Below are positions 34,841-45,676 of a stretch of 64,000 bases of DNA, in pieces. Below the pieces are notes generated by a model that searched no databases, was not told the DNA's origin, and saw only the letters and a program-made list of their open reading frames with translations. The first letter of the stretch is position 1. Each line of letters begins with the position of its first letter. Made by a program: the position numbers and the translations under genes. Location of the stretch: contig JAZGUH010000276.1 of NCBI GenBank assembly GCA_037893225.1, positions 2,480,001 to 2,544,000 of the forward strand, given 5' to 3'. This DNA is from Hippasteria phrygiana. Its lineage: Eukaryota; Echinodermata; Asteroidea; Valvatida; Goniasteridae.

Positions 34841-35870
34841 TGGGTGATTCCATAAATGTGGGGGCCGGTGTCCCTCTTTACATTGTGATATTTGTTTCCC
34901 TTGTATTACCAACAGTGAAATATATACAAATGATTTTAGTTGCTCAAATTATAGTACTTGTACCTAAATATCTGGTAGCAAAGGATGAAACATCTGACTA
35001 ATTTCCTGACAGTCCTAAATAGTTCACAGTTTCACGTGTGAAAGGGACACCAAAGCTGCGACATTTTAAAAAACTGCCATGACTGCTGTTAAAATGCATT
35101 GTTTGGTTCTCAAATACTACCATGTGGACATAGGTGTTTGAAAAATTGCCCTTCATCATGTTAAAGCATGTTAATAATGCTTTGGAATGGCACCATATTT
35201 AAATGATTTAATAACTAGTTGACCGAGATTGACAGTGTGTTAGCTTAAATGTTTCACATGTAAACAAGACCCACTTTTTTGGTGTCCCTTTTACACGTGA
35301 AATTTGTGTAATATTTCTGAGAAATAAAAAGATAATTGGGTTCCCTGGCAAATCCATCATCCCTGGCAAATCTATCACCATTAATTACATGTCCCACTTG
35401 ATAAGTGTGAAATCATAACAAAGATTGCATGCTTGAAAATATTTATTTTTTAGGCCATTCACTAGGTTTCACGTGTAAAGGGGACACCAAATGGTGTCCC
35501 CATACGCAATTATGCACCGAATTGTTATTTTCAGTGTAATCAAGTTATTTTCACAATAAACCTTGATGTGTTATCCTGGGTAAGACAAAAAATACATTCT
35601 AAAATAAACATACAACATTGAGCATGAATTATCACAAAAATAAGCAGAAAACTAATTTGGTGTCCCCTTTACACGTGAAACCGTGAATGGGTTTTGACAT
35701 GATATTTTGGCATTTTTGGAGTAAAATAATTCTGATTTTGGCTACAATAAATGAGAAATGTCAATATCTTTAAGTTATAGTGAAAATTAATAATGAATCC
35801 CCTCTCAATTAATTTTTCCATTTTGGGTCAAAATGTCGCAAGTTGGTACCCTAATTTATGGAATAACCCA
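34841..35870 (+). mobile_element. 1.03 kb TIR element with repeated CACGTG modules
   Basis: TATA at 34837-34840 and 35871-35874. Ends TGGGTGATTCCATAAATG and inverse AATTTATGGAATAACCCA. Four internal modules of the type TTTCACGTGT(G/A)AAAGGGGACACC, at 35030-35052, 35281-35302, 35467-35489 and 35659-35681, alternate in orientation. No transposase frame. Superfamily not assigned. Confidence 0.88.
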
Positions 35871-35988
35871 TATACATGTCTGTACACGAGGTTCAACTTT
35901 GGGGTTTATTGAGATTTGTCCAAGTGTACCATGTTAGACTAACCTTTTGTGCTCAATTCCCTGATTTATGAAGCCAATATTTAACTGA

Positions 35989-36576
35989 ATGAAAATAAAG
36001 CACATCAAAGCAATTTTGCATCCCTACTTGAAGAAAGTCGTGCAGAAGTGGACGACACTGAATACTGTACACAATGATAAACACAACATGCACAATGATC
36101 TACACGTGACTGCGAGAGATTCTGGCAATAAAGTAAACACCATCCCGCTATGCCTTGTATGCAAAGCCAGCGATAACAGTAGCATGGGTTAAGGTTGCAG
36201 GGAACCAAGAGGCTGTTTCGTGTGCGATTTGGAGGGCAGATCAAGTTGTGCACTGAAACACAACCCTCAGCGCCACTGACCACGCACAGCCGGGATGCGC
36301 AGAAAAACCAAAACAGAGGGCAGACGAGTGATCAACGTAACGCCTCAGACAAAAGCCATTGCTGGTAAACAAACAAAAGTATGCAAAATCAGCAAAACAG
36401 ATCTCCCTGCTAGACTTGAAAAGTATGACGACCCGAGGTTCCCAAACCTGCAGAAAACCATCTTCACATTTTTCCAACCCGTACCGGGAAATGTTATATA
36501 TATTTGTATGATTACTTTTAACAGACAATCTCTTTCCAGAAATACTCACCGAGACAGTCTTACCATGGAGGAATAG
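35989..36576 (+). pseudogene. open frame broken by two stops, with PIP-box-like motif
   Basis: One reading frame stays open across 588 bases except for stops at 36190-36192 and 36280-36282. It includes a cysteine cluster (CLVCKASD, then GCREPRGCFVCDLEG) and a basic stretch ending in NLQKTIFTFFQPVPG, in which QKTIFTFF matches the PCNA-interaction consensus Q-x-x-I-x-x-F-F. Two transposons lie immediately on either side. It may be a decayed gene, or real exons separated by very small introns, or chance. No homologue recognised. Confidence 0.3.
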
Positions 36577-36581
36577 TTTAA

Positions 36582-38110
36582 AACCTATACATCATTTGCT
36601 TTTGCTGTAATTTTCGGAAATAAATGGATTGGGGGGAGGGGGGGTGGAGGTTAGTATTTTATAGCGCACTAGCAAATATTGTAACACTGACCTGTTTAAA
36701 GTTTTATGTTTGGAAAACAGAGGGGAAAAAATGTGCTAGTAGTCTGGTTCCCTGACCCTACTTTAGACAAAACGGAGCAATTTATAGAGTCCGGGAATTA
36801 TCAGGTCAGGGAAACTAGACCATTTCCAATGATTGTCGGCCGACAATCGTTGGGAAAATGATATAGGCCCTAATTATAAATGTTCACTTTTCTTTAAAAT
36901 GGCAGCACGCCAGGTGCCATGATTTCACAGGATGCTTTAGACAAGTACTTTTAAAGTCCAGTATGCTATTTCATAATAATTCAATAGCTTTGCAGTGTTC
37001 TCCACGAGGGGTTTTAGCAAGGCGGGCGGCCCTGCCAAAATTGTATGCCGCCCCGCTAAAGTTTTACCGCCCCTCTAAAATTGTCACCGCCCTGCTATTT
37101 TTTTTCCATTGGATTTTTCCCCATTCTCCACCGTCTTCACAGTTTATCTAAGTACAAAGAAAATTACCGCACTCTGTGGAACGAACATAAGAGTTTGCCA
37201 GCATTAACATTCAGCAGTATTGCAGTAGCGTTTATAGTAATCGAACAGATATCTGGACGCAACGTACGCAACATAAAAATATGCATTCACATCATAAAAC
37301 TGGCCTGGTTCCAATCTCCCTGGTAATATCATTTTCACTTTGTCGCGTCGAGAACCAGTTTACCTAAATTACAATGTTCCGTAACATTTGGGACAGGGTA
37401 GTACTCAATAAATTTGTGTGAAAACATTTACAATTTAAAGGGGAAAACATGTAAATAAAAGTAACTGCTAATTTATTTATCATTTATTTTTAGGAAAATT
37501 AACATGGTTAAATTCGATTGAATGATTTAACGTAACGATACAACATGCATACAGCGGCATTCAACTGTTTTAGCACATGTACGTAGCCTCTGTTAAAACC
37601 TGAAAGGATGTATTGCAGCAATAAGCGCACGTGTATAAGGATCACTGTGCAAACCTGCGTCTTGAAAAAAAGGCTAGTCAAAAAGACGCGCATGCGTAGT
37701 TATAGTTTCAAAGCCGGGTTAGTGGGCAACACCGTGATTTGTATGCAAGTGATTTCAATGTGGTATATATACGACGTTCGTGAAAAATTGAAATAAGTGA
37801 TCTCAATGTTCTTGTCGGGTGCAAAGTTGTGTGATGTTCTATGATTTGTAGAAGTATTTGCCGTACGCTAGAATTTCAGACGTTTTGGGTGGCCACTTTC
37901 TCATAAGAAAGTGGCCAGGAAATGCCTCAGATTGCACCACAGAGCATCTAGAATCCAAAATTTCCCGGGGCCCTTAAGCGGGCCCCAGGCCCCACGCCGT
38001 AAGGGCGTCCTGCTATGCGCTCGCATTGTGTCTGCCGCCCTGCTAACATTTCAGGCCGTGGAGAACACTGGCTTTGTTTTTTTATTGTTTACAAATGTTG
38101 TACACTATAG
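36582..38110 (+). mobile_element. TTAA-flanked TIR element family A, copy 5 (split)
   Basis: TTAA at 36578-36581 and 38111-38114. Left end AACCTATACATCATTTGC and right end ACAAATGTTGTACACTATAG. The central palindrome GATTGTCGGCCGACAATCG is present near 36833. Interrupted at 36993-38070. Confidence 0.9.
36993..38070 (+). mobile_element. hAT-like CAGTGTTCT family, long copy nested in family A
   Basis: Ends CAGTGTTCTCCACG and inverse CGTGGAGAACACTG. GCTTTG flanks both sides (36987-36992, 38071-38076); a full 8-bp match is not visible. Subterminal sequence is rich in CCGCCC(T/C)GCTA, and the 3' part matches the short copies at 34482 and 42560. The interior has short frames only. Confidence 0.88.
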
Positions 38111-38380
38111 TTAACTGAGGAATTTGTCAAAGTAAAATTTTGCAAAAAGAAAAACATCCACCGCAAGCCCAGCTTTAGCTACAGTAAATCACTCGGGACA
38201 ACCCCCAAAACCACACTTGAACCTGCAAAGCATACAGAGAGAACGTGCCTTTGGGTCTTCAAGAGCTACGACTTGGCTGGAGCCCTTTTTTAATTTGCCA
38301 TAACAAAACAGACTCGGAGACAACAGCTGGACAGACTGGACAAGCTGTGAATACTTTTGTAAGTTGATGAACTTTCCCAG

Positions 38381-38482
38381 AGAAAGTGCACCACTTTGAC
38401 CAAACAGTGAAACGTGTCCACTGGGCCAGAAGGAGATTGCCAGTGGTTGCCTTAGCAACAGGAATCCCGGGACCACACATTG
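38381..38482 (+). CDS. weak exon candidate
   Basis: Acceptor GATGAACTTTCCCAG and donor TTG|GTAAGAAC bound 102 bases with one open phase (1 to 1), read in part as RRLPVVALATGIPGPHI. Overlapping minus frames (38189-38552) are equally long. No domain recognised. Confidence 0.2.
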
Positions 38483-39147
38483 GTAAGAACCTACCCAAAG
38501 GGTGTTTGACAGGTCGTTTAACTTCCAGGGTCCGGTTTCTGCCCAATCCCAAATGGAAACAAACTAATATTTAGATCAATGAGCCAACCTTAGTTTTCAC
38601 TTTGACCAGCTCCTTTACTGCCTGTGGGGGAGTTTTTATTAGGGTGTGGAAAATCCTTGCCCAGTTTAGAGGTTTTTTTTTTTTTTACTTTTCTCTCTTT
38701 TTTCCCCCCAAACACATGTTGTAGCAATATATTGGATTACAGTAGTGTAGTGTTCTTTGGATTTAGATCTAATCTAAGTAACTGTTTCATTTTGGGGGTT
38801 TTGGGTAACCGCAAAATAAATTTGAAGTTTGAGGCTACATGTACAAACTGTTTTTCGAAATCACTTTTTCAATGGCACACATATGAACAGGTGTTGGCTT
38901 CAGAGTGTTTAGAGAAACACAAATATTTATGAGAGGAATCACAAATGATGTACATGTACTGGTTTAATTAGGGAATACACCATCAATCAATTGCAATGAG
39001 AGAAAGGACGTTATGGCGGAAACCCAGTGAGAATTTGTGGGAAATCGTTCATAATTTTCCGCTAAACTTTGTGTTGCTCTTGGTGTGCATGCAGGCAAGT
39101 TTACCAAAGCTGGAAAAGTCTTGTACAAGTTTGTGTAGGTATCAATA
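38483..39147. other. unassigned stretch
   Basis: T run at about 38670-38684; otherwise nothing recognised. Confidence 0.45.
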
Positions 39148-39732
39148 AAGGCCGGTTTATTGTCGGTCGTGCGATGAAAATCGTCCGACGCTGATGGTCG
39201 CTGGTCGCTACGCCTTTTTTGTGCAGTTTATAGTCGTCATGCGACGTTTGTAAACACACGCGCACCATAAGTGCAGGATACGCACAGCGCGTCTGGAATT
39301 TGAATGCGACGTGTGAAGATCACGCATCGCCACTGCTGAACGTAAAATTATTTTAGCTGCGATTAGCAGCTTCTTTTTATGTGCGATTAATGTCTGTCCC
39401 AGCTGTTTTAATAACAATAAATATTTAAATGCCTAAATAAAATATAAGACGTTTTCGATGCTTATTGATAGTGATATTTATTTTTTATGCCGTGTGCCAC
39501 ATTTGCATATTTATCATTTCTTACCGATCAGGCAATTCTATTGGCCCATTGAAAAAAGTGAGGTCAGCGACCATGTCAAAGTTCAATTGATTGAACTCTG
39601 TAGCGACTTTGCCAGCATCTTTCAGCGACTCGTCGCTGGTGCTTCCGCGTCAACTATAAACCCTGCGTGAGAGAATCGCACGCAAATTTTTATTCGCGGC
39701 GACCATCACGCGACCGACCATAAACCAGCCTT
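39148..39732 (+). mobile_element. TIR element, AAGGCCGGTTTAT ends
   Basis: Ends AAGGCCGGTTTATTGTCGG and inverse CGACCATAAACCAGCCTT, flanked by TA at 39146-39147 and 39733-39734. Subterminal TCGCTGGTCGCTACGCC-like motifs occur on both sides. No transposase. TA duplication is compatible with several superfamilies. Confidence 0.87.
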
Positions 39733-39959
39733 TAGAGCCCTCAAATATCAGGAAACTCTGATCATCCCCTTATTTAAAACTAAACTATACTGAATTTGAA
39801 AATGATTTGCTAGACTCCACTATATGTAGGCCTACAGGTACAGTATGCCTCAAGATTGTGTAGTAGCATATAAAATATCACAAATCCATTGAAATTGAAA
39901 AGGTACAGATTGCCACTTTCTTTTTTGAAAAAGCCTGACGTGGAGCATTTTTTTAAACA

Positions 39960-40160
39960 TTTCCTTTAAGTAATCAAGTGTAATACTGGCCGAAAAGGCC
40001 TGAAGGCACCCCTTGAAATACCCGTTTCTATTGGTCTATATCCACTTTTACAGTTTAAAACACCTTTAGGGTAACACCAGGAAGTCCTGATTTCAAAAAA
40101 GATTATTTTTAATCCTGAAATAAGGAAAAATCCTGAAAAATCTCACCCCTGAGTAATACA
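39960..40160 (-). mobile_element. fragment of the CAGGGGTGAGATT family
   Basis: Shares AAGGCACCCC, TATTGGTCT and TCCACTTTTACAG with 51469-51744 and ends in TCTCACCCCTG, the inverse of that family's terminus. The other end is missing. Confidence 0.7.
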
Positions 40161-40299
40161 TTTCAAATTTGGAGATTTATTTACAATATGGGGGTGTTAA
40201 AGCACAAAAAGTTAGAATTCCTGCAAACGTCTGACTATTTTCAACCCCAGTCTCGGATGAATTATACCAGTAATGTGGGTTGTACCATTCACCCACCCA

Positions 40300-40522
40300 C
40301 TAGGGGGGTCCGGAGGCAATCCCCCCAGAAAATTTGAAATCCGGGGGTTTCTCTTGTAATCTAAGGCATCTCGTGCACCGTTTGAAGCTGCATAATGTGT
40401 GTTTTTTAAAGAAGCATTTGCTTATATTGGGCTGAAAAATTGCACAACTTTGCTCAGCAGCCCAAGAGGGGGGTTGCAACCCCCACAACCCCCCCCCCCC
40501 CCCCCCTCTAGATCCGCCCCTG
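40300..40522 (-). mobile_element. fragment of a CAGGGGCGGATCTAGA-ended element
   Basis: Right end TCTAGATCCGCCCCTG is, inverted, a hAT-type terminus common in animal genomes. The body has G-rich terms (GGGGGGTCCGGAGGC, complementary C runs). The left boundary is not clear. The 149-codon minus frame (40300-40749) is repeat-derived. Confidence 0.6.
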
Positions 40523-40592
40523 GGGCTTTCCATTCTTTTGTCCTCTATTTTTTGTCTAAACAAGGTAGTGAATTTAGAACAAATATCCAATA

Positions 40593-40804
40593 AGCCAGTT
40601 TGGTATTTAAACTGCGCATGTGCACAATGACATTTTATCCCGAATGACCCGCGTGACCTAACGCCCGCGTGTGAATGCAAAAGGTGGTCGCACAATGCAC
40701 ACGTGTTAAATTCAATCAGAATGTGCGTTCGTGTAACATGGCGTGACATTATATCAGCAATTTCATCCCGAATAACCTTTGACCTTCGAGATACCGAACT
40801 GGCT
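40593..40804. mobile_element. 212-bp MITE with AGCCAGTT ends
   Basis: AGCCAGTTTGGTAT and inverse ATACCGAACTGGCT, flanked by TA at 40591-40592 and 40805-40806. TTTCATCCCGAATAACC and its near-copy TTTTATCCCGAATGACC lie inside. Confidence 0.83.
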
Positions 40805-40877
40805 TATTTATGTAAATTCAGTGGGAGGGATTTTTCTCTTCTTTATGCATTTTAATTAATAGATTTAAACAAAAAAC

Positions 40878-40899
40878 CACACACACACACACACACACA
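40878..40899. repeat. (CA)n microsatellite
   Basis: Eleven CA dinucleotides in a row. Confidence 0.97.
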
Positions 40900-40904
40900 A
40901 TCCC

Positions 40905-41075
40905 ATTGTCCTATTCATACTTTTTGGCAAGGACCCTCATTGGTTTTGTACACGATTTTCAACCAGGGACCTTTCTCAACCGGGGACCCTATTGTCCTCT
41001 ATTGTTAAAGGTCCCCAACTGAATGCAAAAACAAACTCACACACACGAACATACAGCCTTTAAAAAAACACATTC
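40905..41075 (+). repeat. dispersed repeat, partner of 15105-15365
   Basis: Shares CTTTTTGGCAAGGACCCTCA, GGACCTTTCTCAACC and CTGAATGCAAAAACAAAC with the 15.1 kb copy, same orientation. Confidence 0.78.
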
Positions 41076-41079
41076 TAAA

Positions 41080-42138
41080 CACTAACTGTTTTTTTTACTT
41101 GGCCTTCATTTGAGATCTTTTATAACTGCCCTGAACCACCCCCCCTCCCCCCTAAAAATAAATAAAAAACACTGTACATGCAAAACACAATTCCACATGA
41201 AAACATATGCCAATCATTCCTTCAAATCACTCGCTCACGTTTTGGATTTTGACTGAACTCCCCCGCTACTAGCACCATGGCATGATGAACAGATGACTGG
41301 CTGATAAAAACATTTCAAAGGAATCAATTCTCCTTTTGATATAACCTCTATTCACTGGTCTAAACAGTGAACTCCATGGGGCAAGTAGCCACCAGGCAAA
41401 TGTGAGCTTAAAAGTTATTCCCTGCCTTTACTGACCCACATAATAGAAGCCAAAATGTGGCTTAATCCCTTCGGATTGTAATCCCGCTAATCTCTGCACT
41501 TTATTATTTCAATCCTTTATTTGACACGTATCAATCCAGCACACCAATCACACCCTTGCGGTAACAAAGAACTGATAAGGCAAAACAAATAAAATTCTTT
41601 TTCCTGGTTACCCGACCTACCCTAAATTTATCAGCAAGTTATAAAAAACAAAAAACAAAATTAACCCTGTTGTCTTTTCTGTCAGCACAAAACGCCTCTC
41701 AACAACCTATTTACGTCAAAAACGCTTGTAATTTGTTTGCCTACTTACATTCGTAATTTTTTTTTGAAGAAACCTCTGTTGTTTTTACAAGTTCCCTTCG
41801 CGATTACAAGTTCCCTTCGGTGCGTGATTTCCTATCACCGTGATGAAAACACATGCGTAATGCTCAATGCAGCAATACTGTATTGGTTCCCGCCACGCCG
41901 CCCACTAAAAGTGCCAAAGAAGGCATGACGGAAATGCGGCAACCAGTCTATTGTATGGCCGACCAACATAGCATAACACTGCATGCAGGACACTGCAGCT
42001 CCAGGTCGTATCTGACATCATAAAATGCCAAGTAAATATCGATGGAGAAAGAAGATTTCTGCAAGTTAATTCACAGAACTTGATCTCTCTTGTCCGTGTA
42101 TATATTTTCCGTGTTCATGAATTTATTTCGAGGTTTTA
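41080..42138. other. unassigned stretch
   Basis: No repeat partner. Includes a tandem ACAAGTTCCCTTCG (about 41788-41822). Confidence 0.45.
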
Positions 42139-42413
42139 CCACTTGTACTTGAAGTGATAGCGCAGCGGTGTTTCCACGACCTTTCCTGCCGCAACACGAG
42201 GTTCGTCTCCCGCCACACACGGTGCATCACGTTTGCTTACCGTACGACAAACGTACAGTCTAGTCTTGGCCAGTTTCCCGTCGTGGCTAGCGTTGTGCAG
42301 AGTGTGGTGTGCACAACCTAAATTCTCATTATTTTTAAGAATTATCGACCGTAAATATTTTATCACTTTTTGTGGCCATTGTATAGCTTTCGTAGCGTAA
42401 ATGGAAATAGTTC
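42139..42413 (-). CDS. candidate minus-strand coding segment, no start seen
   Basis: An open frame ending in TAA reads protein-like residues such as LHNASHDGKLAKTRLYVCRT and finishes VVETPLRYHFKYKW. AATAAA follows the stop within about 15 bases. GC rises to over 50 percent in the 3' half. The only nearby ATG (at 42384, ATGGCC) is in another frame and stops after 14 codons, so either a frameshift has occurred or the 5' part is an exon edge (a GTAAGC donor-like site lies inside). No domain recognised. Confidence 0.25.
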
Positions 42414-42559
42414 AGACTGAAATTCACATATAATTGAATACCCCATTTAAACAGCACAACAAAAATTGGCAAAAAAATTTTTTTTTCGACCTACAATGTA
42501 CCTACCCTACATGTATTTTGAAAGGCATGTAATCGGAAGCAGAACAAATTTTGTTTTGG

Positions 42560-42871
42560 CCTAATCCTAATGCAGAATTGTGTTCTTGCTTTCGGGAATT
42601 AGCACTAGGTTTGAATGCTACCACTACGCTAGTCCTATTCTAAACAGTTTCAAATTGAACTAAATTTTGCCTATATAATCTTCAAAACTTTGGCTCAAAA
42701 CAGTCAAGGGAAAGTGACCAGGAACTGCCTCAAGATTGCACCACAGAGCATCTAGAATCCAAAAATGTTCGGGCCCCTTAAGCGGACCCCGGACCCCATG
42801 CTTGCATTGTCCATCCTTGAGCAAAATACCCCTACGTTTTCAATTTCACCCTGGCTACATGTAGAACACTG
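42560..42871 (+). mobile_element. hAT-like CAGTGTTCT family fragment
   Basis: Shares AACTAAATTTTGCCTATATA, GTGACCAGGAACTGCC and GCACCACAGAGCATCTAGAA with the 34.5 and 37 kb copies and ends GTAGAACACTG. The left terminus is degraded. Confidence 0.75.
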
Positions 42872-42995
42872 GGTAGTAGGCATGTATTCTTCTTTCTTTG
42901 AAAGTGTGAATAAGCGAAGGTGCATGGCACATGTGCAAGAAAGAGTGGCATTCTTAAAAAAATTATGAGGAAAACTCCACCAAATCTGCTGGAGC

Positions 42996-43021
42996 TGCCG
43001 AGCACAAATTAGTGCTCGGCA
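42996..43021. repeat. perfect 10-bp stem-loop
   Basis: TGCCGAGCAC, loop AAATTA, then the complement GTGCTCGGCA. Could form a hairpin in RNA or DNA. No tract of U follows, so terminator function is not indicated. Confidence 0.9.
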
Positions 43022-44364
43022 ATTTTCTCTGCGAAGCAAAATTCAGCTGTAAACCAGTCACAAGCATTACACCTCACATGGCACTGTGGATAACCAGTTT
43101 TGCTAAGCGAAATTTTTCTGTGCTTGGAAAAAAATCTTGTGCTTTGTCAATTCAATAAAATTTGCTTTAACCAACAGCATTTTGTAGTGAGATCCAATTT
43201 CTGATACTTTGGGAGATTTTTGGGAGATTTTTGAGACGCATGGTGGCAGCAGCCTTTTCAATCGTTCTCACCAGGCGTTGCACATGCTCAGAACTACACA
43301 CGCATGCTGGGAACTAGCAAAAAGGACCGGTATGTCTGCTGCCACCAGTGTCTCAATAGACTCCCATTGCCAATTTTCTGCATCGCAAATCACAGAAAAT
43401 TTTGTATTCTGCGGTGAGATGTTAATTGGGAAGTTGTACAAGAAGGCCGCACACACCTCTGAGATCCGATTTCTGTCACCCGACAGCTGGTATGATTATT
43501 ACGACAAGCAATTAAACTCCCTGGTCAGAGAATCCAGGTTTATAAACCATCACCACAGCAGCTGAGAACACAACACAGGGCGCAATTCTACTTCGTTTAT
43601 GGACTCGCTTCTCTCGAAGTGTGGACCCCTGCTTGATCTCTGGCAGCCCTGGGCTAAGGAGCCAAGCACCAGACTACTAGGCTGTTGACAAGTCCACTTC
43701 CATACACTCCTTGACCTCTGGTCAGGTGGCCAGAGTATTTTTTGCTAATATCATGCCTAGTCAATGGCGGACAATGCGTACTGTTTATAAACCTGATACT
43801 AGTTCTCCTGAGAAACTGTCTGAAATGTCATCTTTGTGTTGCCCTTCGGACAGGTAATATTTGCTTATCTGATACTATTGGAAACGAGGTTGAAAATAAA
43901 GTAAGCCTTGTGGACGAGGTTAAGCCACGCCATCACGTGACCAATTAAAAAAAAAAAAGCAAGTTGGTTGCTTTTCTCTCTCAGTTGTAAACATCAAGTT
44001 TTTGCTGATTTGATTTGACTCTTCCACTACAATATATTTATACACGTATATACATGTACATGTACATACATTGTAGCATTTTTACATGTGCTGTCCTTGT
44101 TTTTTTTTTCTTGCTAGACCTCCCCATACCCAAAGTGTAGGGTTTTTAGTTATAGGCTACTCTTCAGCCCGAATGGAGCTTTGACTAGCATAACGGATCA
44201 AAGTTGTCTTCACGCTCACCCGGACATATTTAGGATTAAACGTTGGACAAACCCCCCCTGGTTTCATTTTTTACATGAAATTACACATAAAGTAAAGAAG
44301 GTACATCAAATACAAATACTCTTTGAGACAGAGGCAGAGTTATGCTTTTATTTATATTTTATTA
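43022..44364. other. unassigned stretch with inverted repeat 43231-43356
   Basis: TTGAGACGCATGGTGGCAGC at 43229 is nearly complementary to GCTGCCACCAGTGTCTCAA ending at 43356. The 118-codon plus frame (43209-43565) spans it and has no domain. The rest is unassigned. Confidence 0.5.
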
Positions 44365-44570
44365 TGACTTCTGACTAGCGCCCACCCGAAGATACTGACA
44401 ATTTGGGAGACCGCCAACATAGGGCAAGATAGCTCAGTTGGTAGAGCGCCGGTACGGTATTCCGGAGGTCGCAGGTTCGAATCCCACTCCTGCCAGTTTC
44501 TTTGTTCACTTTGAAAATGTATTCAAATCTACCTAGTCAGTTTCCCTTGTGGATTGTTTGACACAAAAAA
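44365..44570 (+). mobile_element. tRNA-derived SINE, copy 5
   Basis: tRNA-like part 44423-44495 with TAGCTCAGTTGGTAGAGC and GGTTCGAATCC; head GACTTCTGACTAGCGCCC and tail CTTGTGGATTGTTTGAC as in copy 1. Closest of the set to copy 1. Confidence 0.9.
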
Positions 44571-44689
44571 AATGACAATGAATCAATCTGTCAATTTTGA
44601 CGGTCGGTCGGTCGGTCTGAGGAAATCACAGCAATTTTTGGGGGCCTCAGGACAGGTATGATAAGCACAAATGAATGTTATAGCAAAAC

Positions 44690-44829
44690 AGGTTTTCACT
44701 ATTTTTGTGCGACTCGGATGACGGATTAAACACACATTTTCACAGGTTTTGGTTTTTCATAATCGAATCACACCAAGTATGAACACTTCCTGCAACTGTG
44801 TTATCGGCTCTATCAATGCCATACCATAC
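44690..44829 (+). repeat. dispersed repeat, partner of 51830-51985
   Basis: Shares GACTCGG(A/T)TGACGG, ATTTTCACAGGTTT and a CACAAAGTAT/CACCAAGTAT block with 51830-51985. A sequence of this kind (GGTGACGGATT...TTTTCACAGGTTTG) is, to my knowledge, widespread in echinoderm introns. Confidence 0.7.
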
Positions 44830-44869
44830 CTTTCATCAATAATTTGATAAGTTTTGTTGGACACACACA
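44830..44869 (-). CDS. possible third exon of the 52 kb minus-strand gene
   Basis: Acceptor TTCTTACTGTACAG and donor AAG|GTATGG bound 40 bases. Read with the phase left by the exon at 51127-51186 it gives VCVSNKTYQIIDE and leaves phase 2. The donor lies at the edge of the dispersed repeat, whose partner at 51985 has a similar ATTGAAG|GTGTGA, so the donor may be repeat-derived. The intron would be 6.3 kb and would contain the telomere-ended element at 48749 and several other elements. Confidence 0.22.
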
Positions 44870-44891
44870 CTGTACAGTAAGAATCAATAAC

Positions 44892-45676
44892 TAGGGCTGT
44901 CCCGAATATACAGGCATGCAACTTAAACAAAAATAACGAGGAAATTCCCAATCTTTACAAGATTTCGTACAGTGGTTTTTCAATTTTCAATGGCATAAGT
45001 GTGAAGTGAAAAACGAGGAAATCAGCTGGTCCGAGAAAAAGTTGCATGCCTGATAGACCGAATATTCAAATATTCGAATATTCGACCGTCAACCGAATAT
45101 TTGAATACCTTTTTGCCAGTTCAAATATTCAAAAAAATATATCTGCACATACAGATACGACTCTGATGCTATTTTAGTAGAAAAGTTACGGAGCTTAGCA
45201 GTGTGAAATGCCACGTTTTTGTCGAAGGTAACTTATATTGTGGCCAGAGGTTTTTGTTCCCGTCCGTAAAACCCTTGACACTTGTAAAAAAATATATTCC
45301 TGCAAAAACACAGGCTGAAGTTTGGTTTCTTATCAGAACGTTACGTACCCGTAATGATCTTGATACAACGGGAGCATGCAAACAAATGTTGATCGAGCAG
45401 TCCGTAATTTATTGATCGCCGCACGTAAAATAATGGTGCGGCATAATGGCGCGGCATAATGGCGCGGCATAATGGCGCGGCATAATGGCGCGGCATAATG
45501 GCGCGGCATAATGGCGCGGCATAATGGCGCGGCATAATGGCGCGGCATAATGGCGCGGCATGCAGTTGGAGCTGACACGTGAAAAACCAGATCGGCGAGT
45601 ATCAAATATTCGAACATTCGGTCAAATCCTGTTTCGAATAATCGAATACTAAATTACTCCAAAATGAACAGCCCTA
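44892..45676 (+). mobile_element. hAT-like element, ATATTCG-rich ends
   Basis: TCAATAAC at 44884-44891 and TCAATGAC at 45677-45684 (one mismatch). Ends TAGGGCTGTCCCGAAT and inverse ATGAACAGCCCTA. Subterminal AATATTCGAATATTCG iterations. A 13-bp minisatellite is inside. A related reverse fragment is at 57722-58230. Confidence 0.9.
45431..45560. repeat. 13-bp minisatellite (GCGGCATAATGGC)n
   Basis: Ten almost identical units within the hAT-like element. The alanine/arginine-rich minus frames over it are artefacts. Confidence 0.97.

Noticed and set aside
38286..38370. Thrombospondin type 1-like SWTDWTSCEYF exon with GTAAGT donor
   Set aside because: The following acceptor would leave an intron of about 22 bases, and the match is too short; probably chance.
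43209..43565. 118-codon plus-strand frame
   Set aside because: Built across a 20-bp inverted repeat, with no domain; treated as chance.
45333..45617. Repeated RAIMPRHYAAPLC protein
   Set aside because: Product of the 13-bp minisatellite read in phase.
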